Shown here in pieces: positions 24,285 to 34,850 of a DNA stretch of 64,000 nt. The position numbers and the translations under genes are program-made. Source of the stretch: Buddleja alternifolia (lineage: Eukaryota; Streptophyta; Magnoliopsida; Lamiales; Scrophulariaceae). The stretch spans positions 20,531,022 through 20,595,021 of the forward strand of contig CM033399.1 of the NCBI GenBank assembly GCA_019426215.1. The letters run 5' to 3'. How positions within the stretch are numbered: position 1 is the first letter of the stretch; each line of letters starts with the position of its first letter. The notes under the pieces were generated by a model, which saw only the letters and a list, made by a program, of their open reading frames with translations, did not search any database and was not told where the DNA came from.

Positions 24285-24289
24285 AAGAC
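24285..24289. repeat. Target-site duplication of element 2, right copy (AAGAC)
   Basis: Perfect match to 10378-10382. Removing the insert and one AAGAC re-forms the end of the element 1 3' ORF, with its TAA at 24292-24294. Confidence 0.95.
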
Positions 24290-24511
24290 GTTAAAACTTT
24301 CTGATTTTACATTACCCATATTCTTGTCTTTTATTTCTTTACTTGTTCAGTTGTAAAAATGCTTGTAATTCTCGATATATATAAAATGCATTGTTTTTAG
24401 CTGAAACATCTCGTTGAAGCGTAACTAACTTTAACTAACGTTATCTAATCAAAGTTAACTTTTACTTTTGGCTGTCTAACTCTTGAACTCCATCATCAAA
24501 AAGGGGAAAAT
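24290..24511 (+). other. Resumed 3' untranslated region of element 1
   Basis: Aligns with 22495-22737 of element 2, including the purine tract AAAAAGGGGAAAA just before the LTR. It has a small deletion near 24488 relative to element 2. Confidence 0.85.
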
Positions 24512-26074
24512 TGTTAGGAATTTCATGTTAGAAGTTTTGATGATGACAATTAGGACTTTTTGTTAAACCCCAAAAATATGTAAGTTTTATTTTGGTAGAA
24601 AAATTTGTATAAGCTTTGAAGCGTTAGATTTGTAATAGGCTTATTAGGCTTTGTTTTATTTTATTTTAGATTGATAGGCAAAGTAGTCTTAGGCTGAGCG
24701 TCTGATAATTTCTGAGTGAGTTTATCAGTGGTAAAGTTCGAAGACTCAAGCGCCTGATCTCTGAAAGAAGATACAGTCTCCAAGCGTTTAATTGACCAGC
24801 TATATCAAGCGTTACCTTATGGGACAGAAGTGATTTCACCTGAATTTATTTCTAAGTCCAGAAGGAGTTTAATGCAAATTCTCAAAGCATTAAGTACCAA
24901 CGGGTATTTAATTCAAATGCATTAAATGCTGATAAGAGCATTAAATGTGATAAGCACTTTCAGACGTACGGAGAAACCACCCTATTGGACTGTCAACTAT
25001 CTCAGACTGCAGCACCAACTTTTGTGCAGCAGATTTTCAGGAAAAAGGACAAAAGTTGTTCACTCGCGAAAGTGAGAGACACGCGCCAGTACATGTGTCA
25101 AACGGACACTTTCTCCAAGAATGCCTATAAATAGAACATCAACAACAAGCCAAAAGAAAAAAAAAATTATCAAGCCAAAATTGTTGTTGCATTGAAGTCT
25201 CATTCCTTAAATTCTCAGAAAAGCCAGAATATTCAAGAAAACATTCCACCTGCTTTTCTTCAAATCCTGAGACAGTCAACAAATATCTCAAACATGCTTT
25301 TCGAAGAAACCACTTTCCTACTGAGATATTCCCAAGTTGTTTGAACTTCATCAAAATCAAACAAACCGTTTTAGAAAACTCCATCCAAGCCTCGCGATCT
25401 GTGTGAAGTCGAAGTTGGATACTTGCATTATTTCTGGGTGAAAGAAGCAAGGGGATTGAAGTGATTTGGAGCAGAAATTTGTGTGATCAAGGAGCTCAAG
25501 TCATCGACATCCATCTCTCCCTAATTTGTAGAAGTTTCTGTGTGATTCTTTGAGAATCATTTTAGTGGATTGCCTCCGAGTGCAAAGGAGAAGAAGGACG
25601 TAGTTGGGATTACACCACCCAACGAACCTTACAAACTTTGTGTCATTTACTTTTCAGTCAATTCCTTCATCTATCATATCATTGCATAAGTAAAACACAA
25701 TCAAAAGCTATGCACAAAGAAACCTCTTGTGACGCTAAAACTTTCAAAGAGAAAACTCCAAAAATCATTCCGCTGTGCTAACACTGATTAAAAGAACTGA
25801 ACGCTTAACCTACTTGGTCAAAGTATTCAATTCTTGAAGTCTGAGTTAACTTTATAAAATAGTCTTCATCAGACGCTTCGCCAAAGCACCAATATTTGAA
25901 GTGAACGCTTAAGTCAAGCGTTAGACACTTCAAGCGTCTACCTTTTCAAGCGTCCAAAAACCTTTTGATACGAAATCTTTTGAAGTCAAAAAAAAAAAAA
26001 AAGACTTCAGGGTCTATTCAACCCCCCCCCCCCTCCCCCTTCTAGACCCTTTCGTATGCGATTTGGGACCAACA
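24512..26074 (+). repeat. 3' LTR of element 1
   Basis: TGTTAGGAATTTC to GGGACCAACA, about 1563 bp. It is clearly more diverged from the element 2 LTRs than those are from each other, with a TATA box in CCTATAAATAG near 25126. The C tract near the end is 12 C, T, 5 C. Confidence 0.93.
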
Positions 26075-27237
26075 GTTTATATTATAATCTAATGGGCTGA
26101 GAGCAAGGCATTGGCACATGGACCATATCTACTTCAATAAATACATCATGTGGGTACTAAAAATATTATTATCTGTTCTCCCCACAAAAAATCGCTAGAG
26201 AGAAAACAACTGGCATCTTTAAAAAGCTACCCCACTATAGAACTGCGAAAAGACTTGATCCCATCAAAGTGGGTACGTAAGCAGCTTGTCTTGAGCGAGT
26301 GCAGTCTAAATACAACTCAACCTACTATCTAGTTTGTCGTGTGTTGGGTCGGATTCCCTCCCTACGTGGCCATCACGCGACACAACTTTTTCCCTCATCA
26401 AATATAATTTTTCATATACAAAGTTTAGTCGAATTCATTGATATAGATATAGAAAAAATAAGCAATTTGGATCTTATTTTGCATTTTTTTTTTATTTTGC
26501 ATCAAACTATGTGATTAATTTACTTTTTGGTGTTGTGAATAGTCGGACAAATCCTTTTAAGTGATTAGTGAACTTTCAAATCATGAATAATAAAAACTTA
26601 AGTTTTTCTATTTTATTTTTTTTGCAAGCATTTTCCAAAAACTAACTAGTTTTTCCAAATTTCGCAAGATAAGAATAGAAAATTTGAGAAATTTTTTATT
26701 AAAAAATCTTGATAAAATGCCATACAAATGCATTTTTTAAAGAATTTTCTTTGAAAAAATAATTTTCAGGAAGTGATATGTCAACCAATTAAGGCTTATT
26801 TTATGCTTTCACACCGTCATTTTGCCTATATTTTCCAAAAATTCCACCAAAGCCAAATATCAAACTTTCTCAGGTATGGTTCAAGTATACGTATCTGGAT
26901 CCTCTAATTTCTGTTCAATAATATCGGACAATATCTTAAATATTTTTCGAGTTTATATATAGCTCCAATAGTACTAGATGTTATTGCTGATATATTAATA
27001 TTATCGATCGTATCGAGATATTATTAGTGAAAGTATCATATATTCGATAATATATGGTACTTAGATGTTATTTTCAATAATAATTTTTTTAATTATTTTG
27101 TGTGCACATGCTTATAGAACGATTTTGTAGATGTATTCTTCCATATACAATCATGACTTGCAGTATACTTATTAATAAGCTTAAGTTCAACACTAACAAA
27201 ATATTTAGACTTACGTATATCTAATGTCACTACAAGA
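26075..27237. other. AT-rich intergenic DNA
   Basis: I see no gene here: short frames only, long A/T runs and no RNA gene signature. The last ~35 bases before 27238 match, imperfectly, the sequence next to 28059 and 28307, so this edge is probably another copy of that local repeat. Confidence 0.6.
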
Positions 27238-27604
27238 AATTGAGTATTGGCAATGAAAATATATGTCATGTCTTAGTTGTGGTCTATACCGATCTAAACT
27301 CACGGCTAACTTGGTCATGGTAAATGTTTCATATAAAAAGAATACTAGTTATTTTAAGTTCTAACTAGACGTGGTGGAAGACTTGTTAACCTAACACTTT
27401 TTTTACAATGGTTAAAAGTCATGGTCATTACAATGAACAAAACATTGACCATGGCTATAAGTCATGGTAAATGTTTTGGTCATGCTTGCAAATACCACGG
27501 CCAAAGTCGTAGCAAAGCTGTGGTCAATTGGCTTTAACCATGGCAAAGGGACTTTTCACCCTGGCATATTGACATATGCAATAATCATTTTTTTTTTTGT
27601 AGTG
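27238..27604. mobile_element. CACTA-type MITE
   Basis: Left end CACTACAAGAAATT, right end TTTTTTTTTTGTAGTG, that is, inverted CACTACAA termini of the CACTA superfamily; 367 bp with no transposase. Flanking triplets TGT and TAT differ at one base, so the 3-bp target duplication is imperfect. The interior has several CCATGG/GTCATGG words. Confidence 0.7.
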
Positions 27605-27621
27605 TATGGTAATATCACAAT

Positions 27622-28058
27622 GGGGAAAATTGTATTTTTGGTTCTATATGTTTGGCTTCTTTTAATTTTGGTCTCATTCGTTATAGAAGTCTCACATTGT
27701 GTTCCGTATCTTTTAAAAATTCTCACGCTTGGTTCCAACTGAATTTTCCATCCAAACTTTAACTGTCAAATCTGTTAGTCAACATTGTGACCGAATTTTT
27801 GATGGATAATTGGTAAGCTAATGCACTTACACATGGATTATGTTCAATATCACAATATTTCTATTCAGTATTACATGTCATTCACGTACCAAATCTCCCT
27901 AAAAAAATGGTCAAACCGTTAAATTCTAGACAAAAAAATTGGTTGGAAACAAATGTGGGAAGTTTTAAAAGTTATGGGACACAGTTTAAGAAGCCCGTAA
28001 AAAATGAGACCAAAATTGAAAAAAGGCCAAATGATGAAATCAAAAATGCAATTTTCCC
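27622..28058. mobile_element. Small Mutator-like MITE with ~115-bp inverted ends
   Basis: The left arm (27622-~27740) and the inverse of the right arm (~27945-28058) align over about 115 bp from GGGGAAAATTG inward. Flanking 9-mers TATCACAAT and TAACATAAT match at 7 of 9. Long inverted ends with a 9-bp duplication are Mutator-like. No coding capacity. Confidence 0.6.
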
Positions 28059-28396
28059 TAACATAATGTTTAGACTTATGTGTATCTAATGCAATAAGTT
28101 ATTTTACTACGTACCCATTAGTAGAAACTGATATTATTTATATTATCAACAATTTTACTAATTCTGTAATTTTTTTTAAAGATCCTATAATGCATTTGTT
28201 TCAGAACTAATGTGAGAATTTAAAAGTTATGGGACACAATGTGAAAGGCCCATAACGGTGAGACCAAAATTGAAAAAAACTAAATATATGAAATCAAAAA
28301 TGCATTTTCCCTAACATAATGTTTAGGCTTATGTATATCTAATGCAATAAGTTATCTTCCTACTTATCCATTAGTAGAAACTTATATTATTTTTAT
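27954..28396. repeat. Local duplication of about 250 bp (copy A then copy B)
   Basis: Copy A (27954-~28206) contains the right arm of the preceding MITE and its flank. Copy B starts at about 28207 and runs to 28396, where the next Mutator-like element interrupts it; the rest of copy B resumes at about 30120-30192. Copy A therefore shows the uninterrupted target site. Confidence 0.7.
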
Positions 28397-28589
28397 GGAA
28401 AAAATGCAATTTTGATCCTATATATTAGGGGTGGTGGTAACTTTGGGACAATATCTTTTCCAACTTCCTATTAAGTCCTTTGATTTTCAATTTTGTGGCA
28501 ATTTAAGTCCTCATAGTGTCAATTTTGGTTCTCCGGGTGAGGGGGTGGGGAGGTGGGGAATTGGGGCTTTTGCTTATATCATATCTATA

Positions 28590-28730
28590 TATGTAGTTAT
28601 ATAAACACACAACACACACTCACAACAACAATATTCAAATAATAGTACACCTCTCCCCATCTCTCTCTAAACCCTAGTCTTCTTTTTCTTCTATATTCCT
28701 CCGCCGGCGATGGCTTGGTGAAGCAATCGT
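28590..28730 (+). promoter_or_regulatory. Promoter and 5' leader-like segment inside the Mutator-like element
   Basis: A TATATAAACACAC TATA-like motif (about 28598) is followed by a CT-rich leader with CTAAACCCTAG and a GCCGGCGATGGCTTGG start-codon-like context near 28709. The frame stops after three codons. It looks like the 5' end of a captured host gene; the donor is unknown to me. Confidence 0.35.
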
Positions 28731-29220
28731 CTTCTTTACCACTGTTACCACCACCATCGTCGGCGGGTTGGGTTGGAGCACCCTTTTTCAACGTGTACAT
28801 CACATCTTCAAATCTGACGAGACGGCTATGGATCTAACGAGACAGAGACAGATCTGACGAGATGAAAACGGGTGATGCATAAATTTTTATATAGCGTTTT
28901 AGATTTTTTGCTTAGTATTTTACTTTCTCTCTCGTATGAGAGTTTGTTTTCTCTCTTGAATGAGAGTTTTATCTCTTCTTGAATAGGAGTTGCACAAGAA
29001 TTTTCTTGTGTTCAGTTGTGAGTTCTTAAGATTTGTTATCTTCAAGAACTTGATAGTTAGTGTTTCAGATGTTCTTACTACATCGTTTGAGTCGGTATGA
29101 ATTGTATTGTTCCAAGCGTCGTAAACTTTCGATTGAATGATATATAAGACCGATTTTTTTTTCAAAAAAAAAAACATAGTACACAATCATTAATGATTAA
29201 GCTTAGCAATTTTTTATATT

Positions 29221-29479
29221 TTTTTTTTTTGGAAATCCCAGGGTAAATCTTTGCCAGTCACCCAGCAGAGCAAACCTGTCCATACGCAATAGCCCGCAAA
29301 CCACGTATGGAGGTAATCCTCCCTAGGTTTCCCATAGGCGACGGGCTCGCTAAGCGCAGGGGCCCCCCAGGGCAGGATGGAGGAGTAAACTCCCCAGACC
29401 AAGCATCACCTAGGTTTCGAACCCGGATGGGTTCTCACGGCCGAAAGCCTTGTGACCACTAGGCCACACCCCTTTGCTT
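29221..29479 (-). mobile_element. tRNA-derived SINE
   Basis: Read on the minus strand: GGTGTGGCCTAGTGGTCAC (A-box-like) near the 5' end, GGGTTCGAAACC (B box) about 40 bp on, a GC-rich body, and a 3' A tail at 29221 onward. It is flanked by a perfect 15-bp duplication, GCAATTTTTTATATT (29206-29220 and 29480-29494). It is inserted in the Mutator-like element and is therefore younger than it. Confidence 0.9.
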
Positions 29480-30119
29480 GCAATTTTTTATATTATTCAT
29501 ACTTATTTATCTATTTTTGTTTATTAATTAATTAGGACTCATAATTTCAAAGTATTTTAAAATAATATAAATTAATTCTATTTATTATCAATGGTTGCAT
29601 ATAATATATGTATATGTGTGTGTTTGTGTATATATAATTTCAAACTTTAGAAAAATTGTGAAGTATTCCTCGTCTTCATAACATATCGAGTACTCCTCTC
29701 ACATAAATTGATACGACATGTTAAATTATTCAAAAAACAAAATTAGTTTTAGACATTATTCAGTGATTGTTTGTTATTTTATTTTTGTACTTTCTATGTA
29801 TGTATGTAAATATATATTAGTATACTTATATTTTGACAAGTTTATTTTTATATTGTGCATCTCAAATTGATGCACAATAATTATTTTTCCCCTAAAATCA
29901 GCAAAAGATCCAATTTTCCTCCAAAATTTGAAAAATCCCCAATTTGGATGCAAAATCCCCAAGTTTTAGAACTTTTCGGCCGGGGGACCAAAATTGCCAC
30001 TCCGAAGGCTGAAATTGCTACAAAATTGAAAGATAAAAGACTCAATTGCAAGTTGAAAAAGATATTGTCCCAAAGTTGCCAACCCCCATAATATATGGGA
30101 CCAAAATTGTAATTTTTCC

Positions 30120-31011
30120 TATTTATATTTTCAACAATTTCACTAATTCTTCAACTTTTTTTAAAGATCCTATAATGCATTTGTTTCGTATCACTTAGCC
30201 GATATTGTTACGGGTATTGCCACTTTAAACCATGATTCATCCCCAAGGCTAGGAAATGACTTCTAGTGCCATACTAATCCCACGGGCCACGGGTATTAGG
30301 AGAACACTTCCTCACATATCCGTTCTACACTGAGCGATAATTATCATCCATATCATCACAATGTGAATTCCACGGTTGAAACAAAACAAATCTTCAAAAA
30401 TCAATTTCTAGATTTGTTGCAGCAATTAGATATGATGTTGCATCAATTAGATATTGAAAAGTAACCTTAAAAAATATTTTTATATTGGAAATTTGCATAG
30501 AAAGTCAAGAGTCTAGATTAAATGGGAGATCCACCAGTAACTAGATCTGTTTTTAGTACATTTGCTGGACTAATTACATTTCTCCAAATCTTTTTCTTTG
30601 ATCTTCTCTTTATCCTTTCTTGTGGGGTTGGGTTGTTAATTGTCCAAATATCAGGAAAACTATGAACGAAAATAATATAATAAACCGTGCATGATTGCAC
30701 TTCAGATATTGTATAGTAAAATAGTGTATCATTTTGTATTGTATAATTGATAACATCCTTATACGTCAAGTGTATATCTTTCCCGTCATTTATATACTCT
30801 TGAAAATATTTAATAAACTTGTCCTACTTGTATACCTATGTGAAGCAGTAATACGAGATGAAACAAATTTTGCATCAGATGATTCGAACCGCATAAATGC
30901 AGCTGTGCTAAACACTTCTTATTAACCTGGTTTCACTTTTGGCTATATTTCTATCTTTGCTTTCCACTATAAATCTTGCTTGAATTTTGCTAAATTTCCA
31001 TGCAGAAAATC
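30120..31011 (+). promoter_or_regulatory. Upstream region of the P450 gene
   Basis: The first ~70 bp finish copy B of the local repeat; the rest has no coding sequence. CTATAAATC at 30967-30975 is a TATA candidate about 35-45 bp before the chosen start codon, which would give a very short leader. An in-frame ATG at 31000 lies close to the predicted start site. Confidence 0.4.
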
Positions 31012-33004
31012 ATGGCTCAAGCCTTTGATTCACAAGGAATCAATATAATTCTTCTATTTCTTGTACTCACTTTCATATACCTCATTCTCAAGCAATTGAA
31101 AAAATCTTACCATCCATCACTCCCACCAGGGCCAACTCCATGGCCAATCTTAGGCAACCTTCATCAACTAAAATCAATGTCTCACATAACTCTAGCCAAT
31201 CTTGCTCAATCCTACGGCCCTCTAATGCTCTTACGACTTGGAACACAAATCTTGATCGTCGGATCATCACCCTCTGCTGCTATAGAAATACTTAAAACCA
31301 ACGATCGAATATTATCTGCTCGACCCGTTCCTCATTCTGTGCCACTAACCAAATCCCAAATCAAGCAAATGTCATTCTGGGCTGATCCATTGAGTGATCA
31401 CTGGAAAAATATTCGAACAAGTTGTCGAACGGAGCTCTTTTCGAGCAAATCATTGGAGTCTCAAGCAAATTTGAGGGAGAGAAAGATAATGGAAATGGTT
31501 GAGTTCTTGAGGTTGAATGAAGGGATAGATGTGAATGTTCATCAGATTGTTTTTGCTACTGTGTTGAACATGTTTAGTAATGTTTTGTTTTCGAAAGATG
31601 TTGTTGGATTGGATGAAGAATTGGGATGTAATAAGGTGAGAGGGTTTTTGAGAGGGATCATTGAGGCAATCTCTGCTCCAAACTTGTCTGATTTTTATCC
31701 ATTAATTCTTGGGAAGTTTGATGTTCAAGGTTTAAGGAAGAAGCATAGGGAAATGTCAATGAAGATGTGTGCTTTGTGGGAGACAATTGTTGAAGAAAGG
31801 AGAAAAATGGGAAAGGATGGCTTGAGAGATCAAGATTTCTTGGATACCTTGATTTACAAAGGTTTTACAGATGATCAGATCAACAAATTGTTTGAGGTTT
31901 TTTCTCTCTCTCCCCCCTCCCCCCACATAAAATAAATAAATAAAAAATATATTATTTTATTGGATAAATTCCATAGACACCCTACTTGAGACCCCAATTA
32001 CAAAAAACATCGGAATATTTGAGAATTAGCTTAACTTCCTCTGTCAGTAAAAATATATCACAATTTTATCACCTGTCAATAAAAGCAGCTTACAATTCCA
32101 CCCTCTGTTTTTCGAGTTGTTTCGATTTGGCAGGGGGTATCTTGGTAATTTGGATTACCGCAATAGGCTATTGCTAATAACCAATAAGCTAAGGGGTGTG
32201 TATTTAATTATTACTATCTAATTTTTGGTCAATAATATCAACATTTAGCATATAATGAGCCGATACAATGTGTTAGATCGCCAAGAGCCAGCCGATATTT
32301 GAATCACGCTTCATATTGACTTAGAAGCCTACATGAGTTTTCATCTCTCAATGAAGTGATAACAAGAACTAAGTTATATAATATGTTTCTGTAAAGCTAA
32401 CACCACTGCCTATATATCTATATTGCAGGAGTTGTTTCAAGCTGGTATAGATACTACTACCTCGACAATCAACCGAACAATGATAGAGTTGTTAAACAAT
32501 CCAGAATCCATGACAAAACTCAAAAAAGAGCTCGTGAGTAAACTCAATCAACATTTTTGTAAAGAATCCGACTTAGAAGCCCTACCTTATCTTCAAGCCT
32601 GCGTTAAAGAAACTCTCAGGTTGCATCCTCCAGCACCACTGTTGCTTTCTCACCGTGCCTTGGAAACATGCCAGGTCATGAACTACACCGTCCCCAAAAA
32701 TGCTCGAGTTTTGGTCAATGTTTGGGCAATAGCACGAGATCCAACGGTGTGGAAAGATCCATTGGAATATAGGCCGGAGCGGTTTCTCGAGTCGACTTTG
32801 GACTTTAAAGGGAATGATTTTGAATTTTTGCCGTTTGGTGCAGGAAGGAGAATCTGCCCTGGATTGCCCATGGCTGCAAAGATTGTTCCTTTGGTTGTTG
32901 CTTCGTTGATACATTTTCATGATTGGTCTCTTCCAGAAGGGAATGCATATGAGACATTGGAAATGGTACAGCCACTGCTCTTGACCCCTACAGCTAGAAA
33001 ATGA
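31012..33004 (+). CDS. Cytochrome P450, CYP71 clan (CYP76/CYP80-like)
   Basis: Haem monooxygenase anchored in the ER membrane. Exons 31012-31896 and 32429-33004 join in phase 0 across a 532-nt GT-AG intron, giving about 486 residues, a normal length. In order: hydrophobic anchor (about residues 10-26), LPPGPTPWP hinge (37-45), WKNIR in helix C (131-135), AGIDTT in helix I (300-305), ETLR (356-359), PERF (411-414) and FGAGRRICPG with haem Cys438. The intron position just before helix I is the one conserved in plant A-type P450s. I chose the ATG at 31012 because of its ATGGC context; an ATG at 31000 would add four residues. Overall likeness is to CYP76/CYP80 enzymes of terpenoid and alkaloid metabolism, but the substrate cannot be predicted. 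It converges on the UBX gene. Confidence 0.9.
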
Positions 33005-33349
33005 GTAGCAGATAGTAGAATTCACTTGTAATAATTATGGCATGGCCAACGAAGAACATTAATTTCTGTGTGTACATGAAAACATTTCTATCATAACATT
33101 AAAAATATCCGCAAGTTTTAAATATCTGCAACAAAAAAATGAAAGACTGAAAACATATTAATTTCTCTATTGTGAATAATCTGTTCCAAAAAATGAAAGA
33201 ACGAAACAAATGCAAGTATAGAGGGATTACATTTTCAATTCAACAAAGAAAATAATCTGGAAGGTGATTTAATTTATCACCTACAACTTTCGAACCTTAA
33301 TCCGAAAGTTCAGCATACATTCTGGAAAGGTGATAGAGCCATTGCCCAA
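33005..33349. other. 3' flank of the P450 gene
   Basis: AT-rich. AATAAT near 33031 is a possible poly(A) signal. The end (about 33250-33349) may already belong to the following retroelement remnant. I see nothing else. Confidence 0.45.
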
Positions 33350-33930
33350 ATGATCGGAATTTCTGTTCCAACAGCTCCATATAAACAACCGTTTCCTGCT
33401 TATTGGTCATATCCTCCAACTCATTGGTATAAATTGAACAGAAACCAGGCTAGTCGAGGTAATCCAGGAGTTTCAGGACCAGGCGGCTTGGTGCAGGATT
33501 GGAAAGGTGATGTAATTTTTGGCTTCTTTGAATCTCTCGGTTATCAGACTAATTTGCATGGAGTCACTCGGGGTTTAGAGCTATGTTCACTTTGGCTTAA
33601 TAAACGTGCAGCTTGAGATTGATGCCCAGATTGTGGTGAACTTATTATAATTTGATCAAAAGGGTAATTGGCATATCCAACATTTTTTGTCTCGAATTCG
33701 TAGAGTTAGGAAGAAATTGAATCTCCATATTCATCACATCTTTAGTAAAGCTAATCAGCCCACTGACAACTTAGCCAATCTAGCATGCGATTCGGACAAC
33801 TTAGCCAATCTAGCATGCGATTCGGATATGCCAGAAGTCCTTAACCCTCAGCAGATTTCGAAGAAGACTCGATTATTTATTTATGTAGATAAGCTACTTT
33901 CTTCTTCTTTTCGAAATGTAAACGACTAGT
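33350..33930 (+). pseudogene. RNase H-like (RVT_3) remnant of a LINE-type element
   Basis: Translated pieces match the plant RVT_3/RNase H domain found in LINEs: WYKLNRNQASRGNPG (usually N-x-DGASRGNPG; the Asp is lost), then EIDAQIVVN and NWHIQHF blocks, and an HIFSKANQPTDNLANLACD block near 33740-33790. Stops and shifts occur at about 33614 and 33650. Probably the degraded 3' end of a LINE or a captured domain. Confidence 0.7.
33765..33824. repeat. Exact 30-bp tandem duplication
   Basis: Two identical copies (33765-33794 and 33795-33824) starting GACAACTTAGCC, inside the RNase H remnant. The duplication keeps the local frame. Confidence 0.95.
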
Positions 33931-34850
33931 ACTCCTCGTTTATGGCTTTTCTTAAAATCTTCATGTACTTTTCTTAGAGCTATTAATAAACGGATAGGGT
34001 CTGCCTAACCACTCACCTTGGCACAGGTGTCTTTAACCAAAGAAAAAGGAAGAAAAATCCTCATCGTGTTGCTCCGCCTTAAGAATGTCTTCAAATTGTG
34101 CTCCGTACTCAACCAAGAAAATTCAAAATAAAGAATGATCTCCTATTCCATTTACTTATTTGCATCCACCCACTTGTATAAATCTTTTCCAGAATTATAT
34201 AAGTGATCTATACACTTGAGATCCATATAGATAAATGGAATAAGAGTTGACCCACAATTTTGAAATAAAGAATCCGGTGTGCTCTGGAGTCCGAAATCTC
34301 TATTCCTCTGGTTGGATGCAATTGCAATTACCACTGGCAATTGCATTAGTTCCTAAACGAAGTTTGTGAAACCATTAACCACACATAGCGACATCTATGT
34401 TTCAATTTACTATCACGAGCTCATTTAGTGATGTAACATGATCCAAATGAAAGGCGACATGTTTGAGGTTTCCAGAACTAGACAGAAATAGAAATAAATA
34501 GCCGCGTGCGGTGATTCATAAAATCAACCAGCAGTACAAATGTCTGAAACAGATTAATGTAGCACTAAAAACAATGCAGAAAGGTTCGCAGGTAATCCAT
34601 ATATAACGGAAGTCGGGAAACACCACTAACGACCAAGCCAATATGCGAACCTTTCCAGGTTCAATTCCAATTGTTCTAAGTCGACATACATCCACACACA
34701 TGTAATAATTTATATAAAAAAACAAGCTCCAGAATAATCACTATCGCCCCTGAAACACTTTCTGTTGCAACCAAAAGGCAGTACACAAACAATCCCGATA
34801 TATTTGCTTATAAATAGAAAGTTCAAAAGATTTGTGAAATAAAGCATATG
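33931..34850. other. Intergenic DNA between two converging genes
   Basis: It lies between the P450 and UBX genes and should contain the 3' UTR of the UBX gene near its right edge. I find no coding frame of interest and no RNA gene. Confidence 0.5.

Larger units (their letters stand above)
1..26074 (+). mobile_element. Sirevirus-type Ty1/copia retrotransposon, element 1 (decayed, interrupted)
   Basis: The order gag, protease, integrase, RT, RNase H, spacer and long extra 3' ORF is the Ty1/copia order with the extra ORF typical of Sireviruses. The 5' LTR and gag start lie before the window. The 3' LTR is at 24512-26074. Element 2 (10383-24284) is inserted in the last codons of the 3' ORF, and the rest of element 1 resumes at 24290. 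Gag, pol and the 3' ORF all carry stops or indels relative to element 2, and a 945-bp tandem duplication covers the pol end. It is therefore defective and older than its insert. The 5 bases after the 3' LTR are GTTTA, the expected target duplication, whose partner is outside the window. Confidence 0.93.
28397..30119. mobile_element. Mutator-like element (1.72 kb) with ~140-bp TIRs, Pack-MULE-like
   Basis: The left end (28397-~28530) and the inverse of the right end (~29978-30119) align from GGAAAAA inward over about 140 bp. The flanks are TATTTTTAT (28388-28396) and TATTTATAT (30120-30128), a 9-bp duplication with one mismatch. Copy A of the surrounding repeat carries TATTTATAT without the insert (near 28136-28145), an empty site. 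There is no transposase; the interior holds promoter-like DNA, an unknown AT-rich part and a SINE. Confidence 0.82.

Noticed and set aside
27464..27742. Hydrophobic 92-codon frame as a membrane protein gene
   Set aside because: It spans the CACTA MITE end and a Mutator-like arm; transposon-derived AT-rich sequence.
33350..33616. 88-codon frame as a host gene
   Set aside because: It is part of an RVT_3/RNase H remnant that continues out of frame to 33930.
34651..34672. GGTTCAATTCC resembling a tRNA B box
   Set aside because: No A box at the right distance, no cloverleaf and no A tail.
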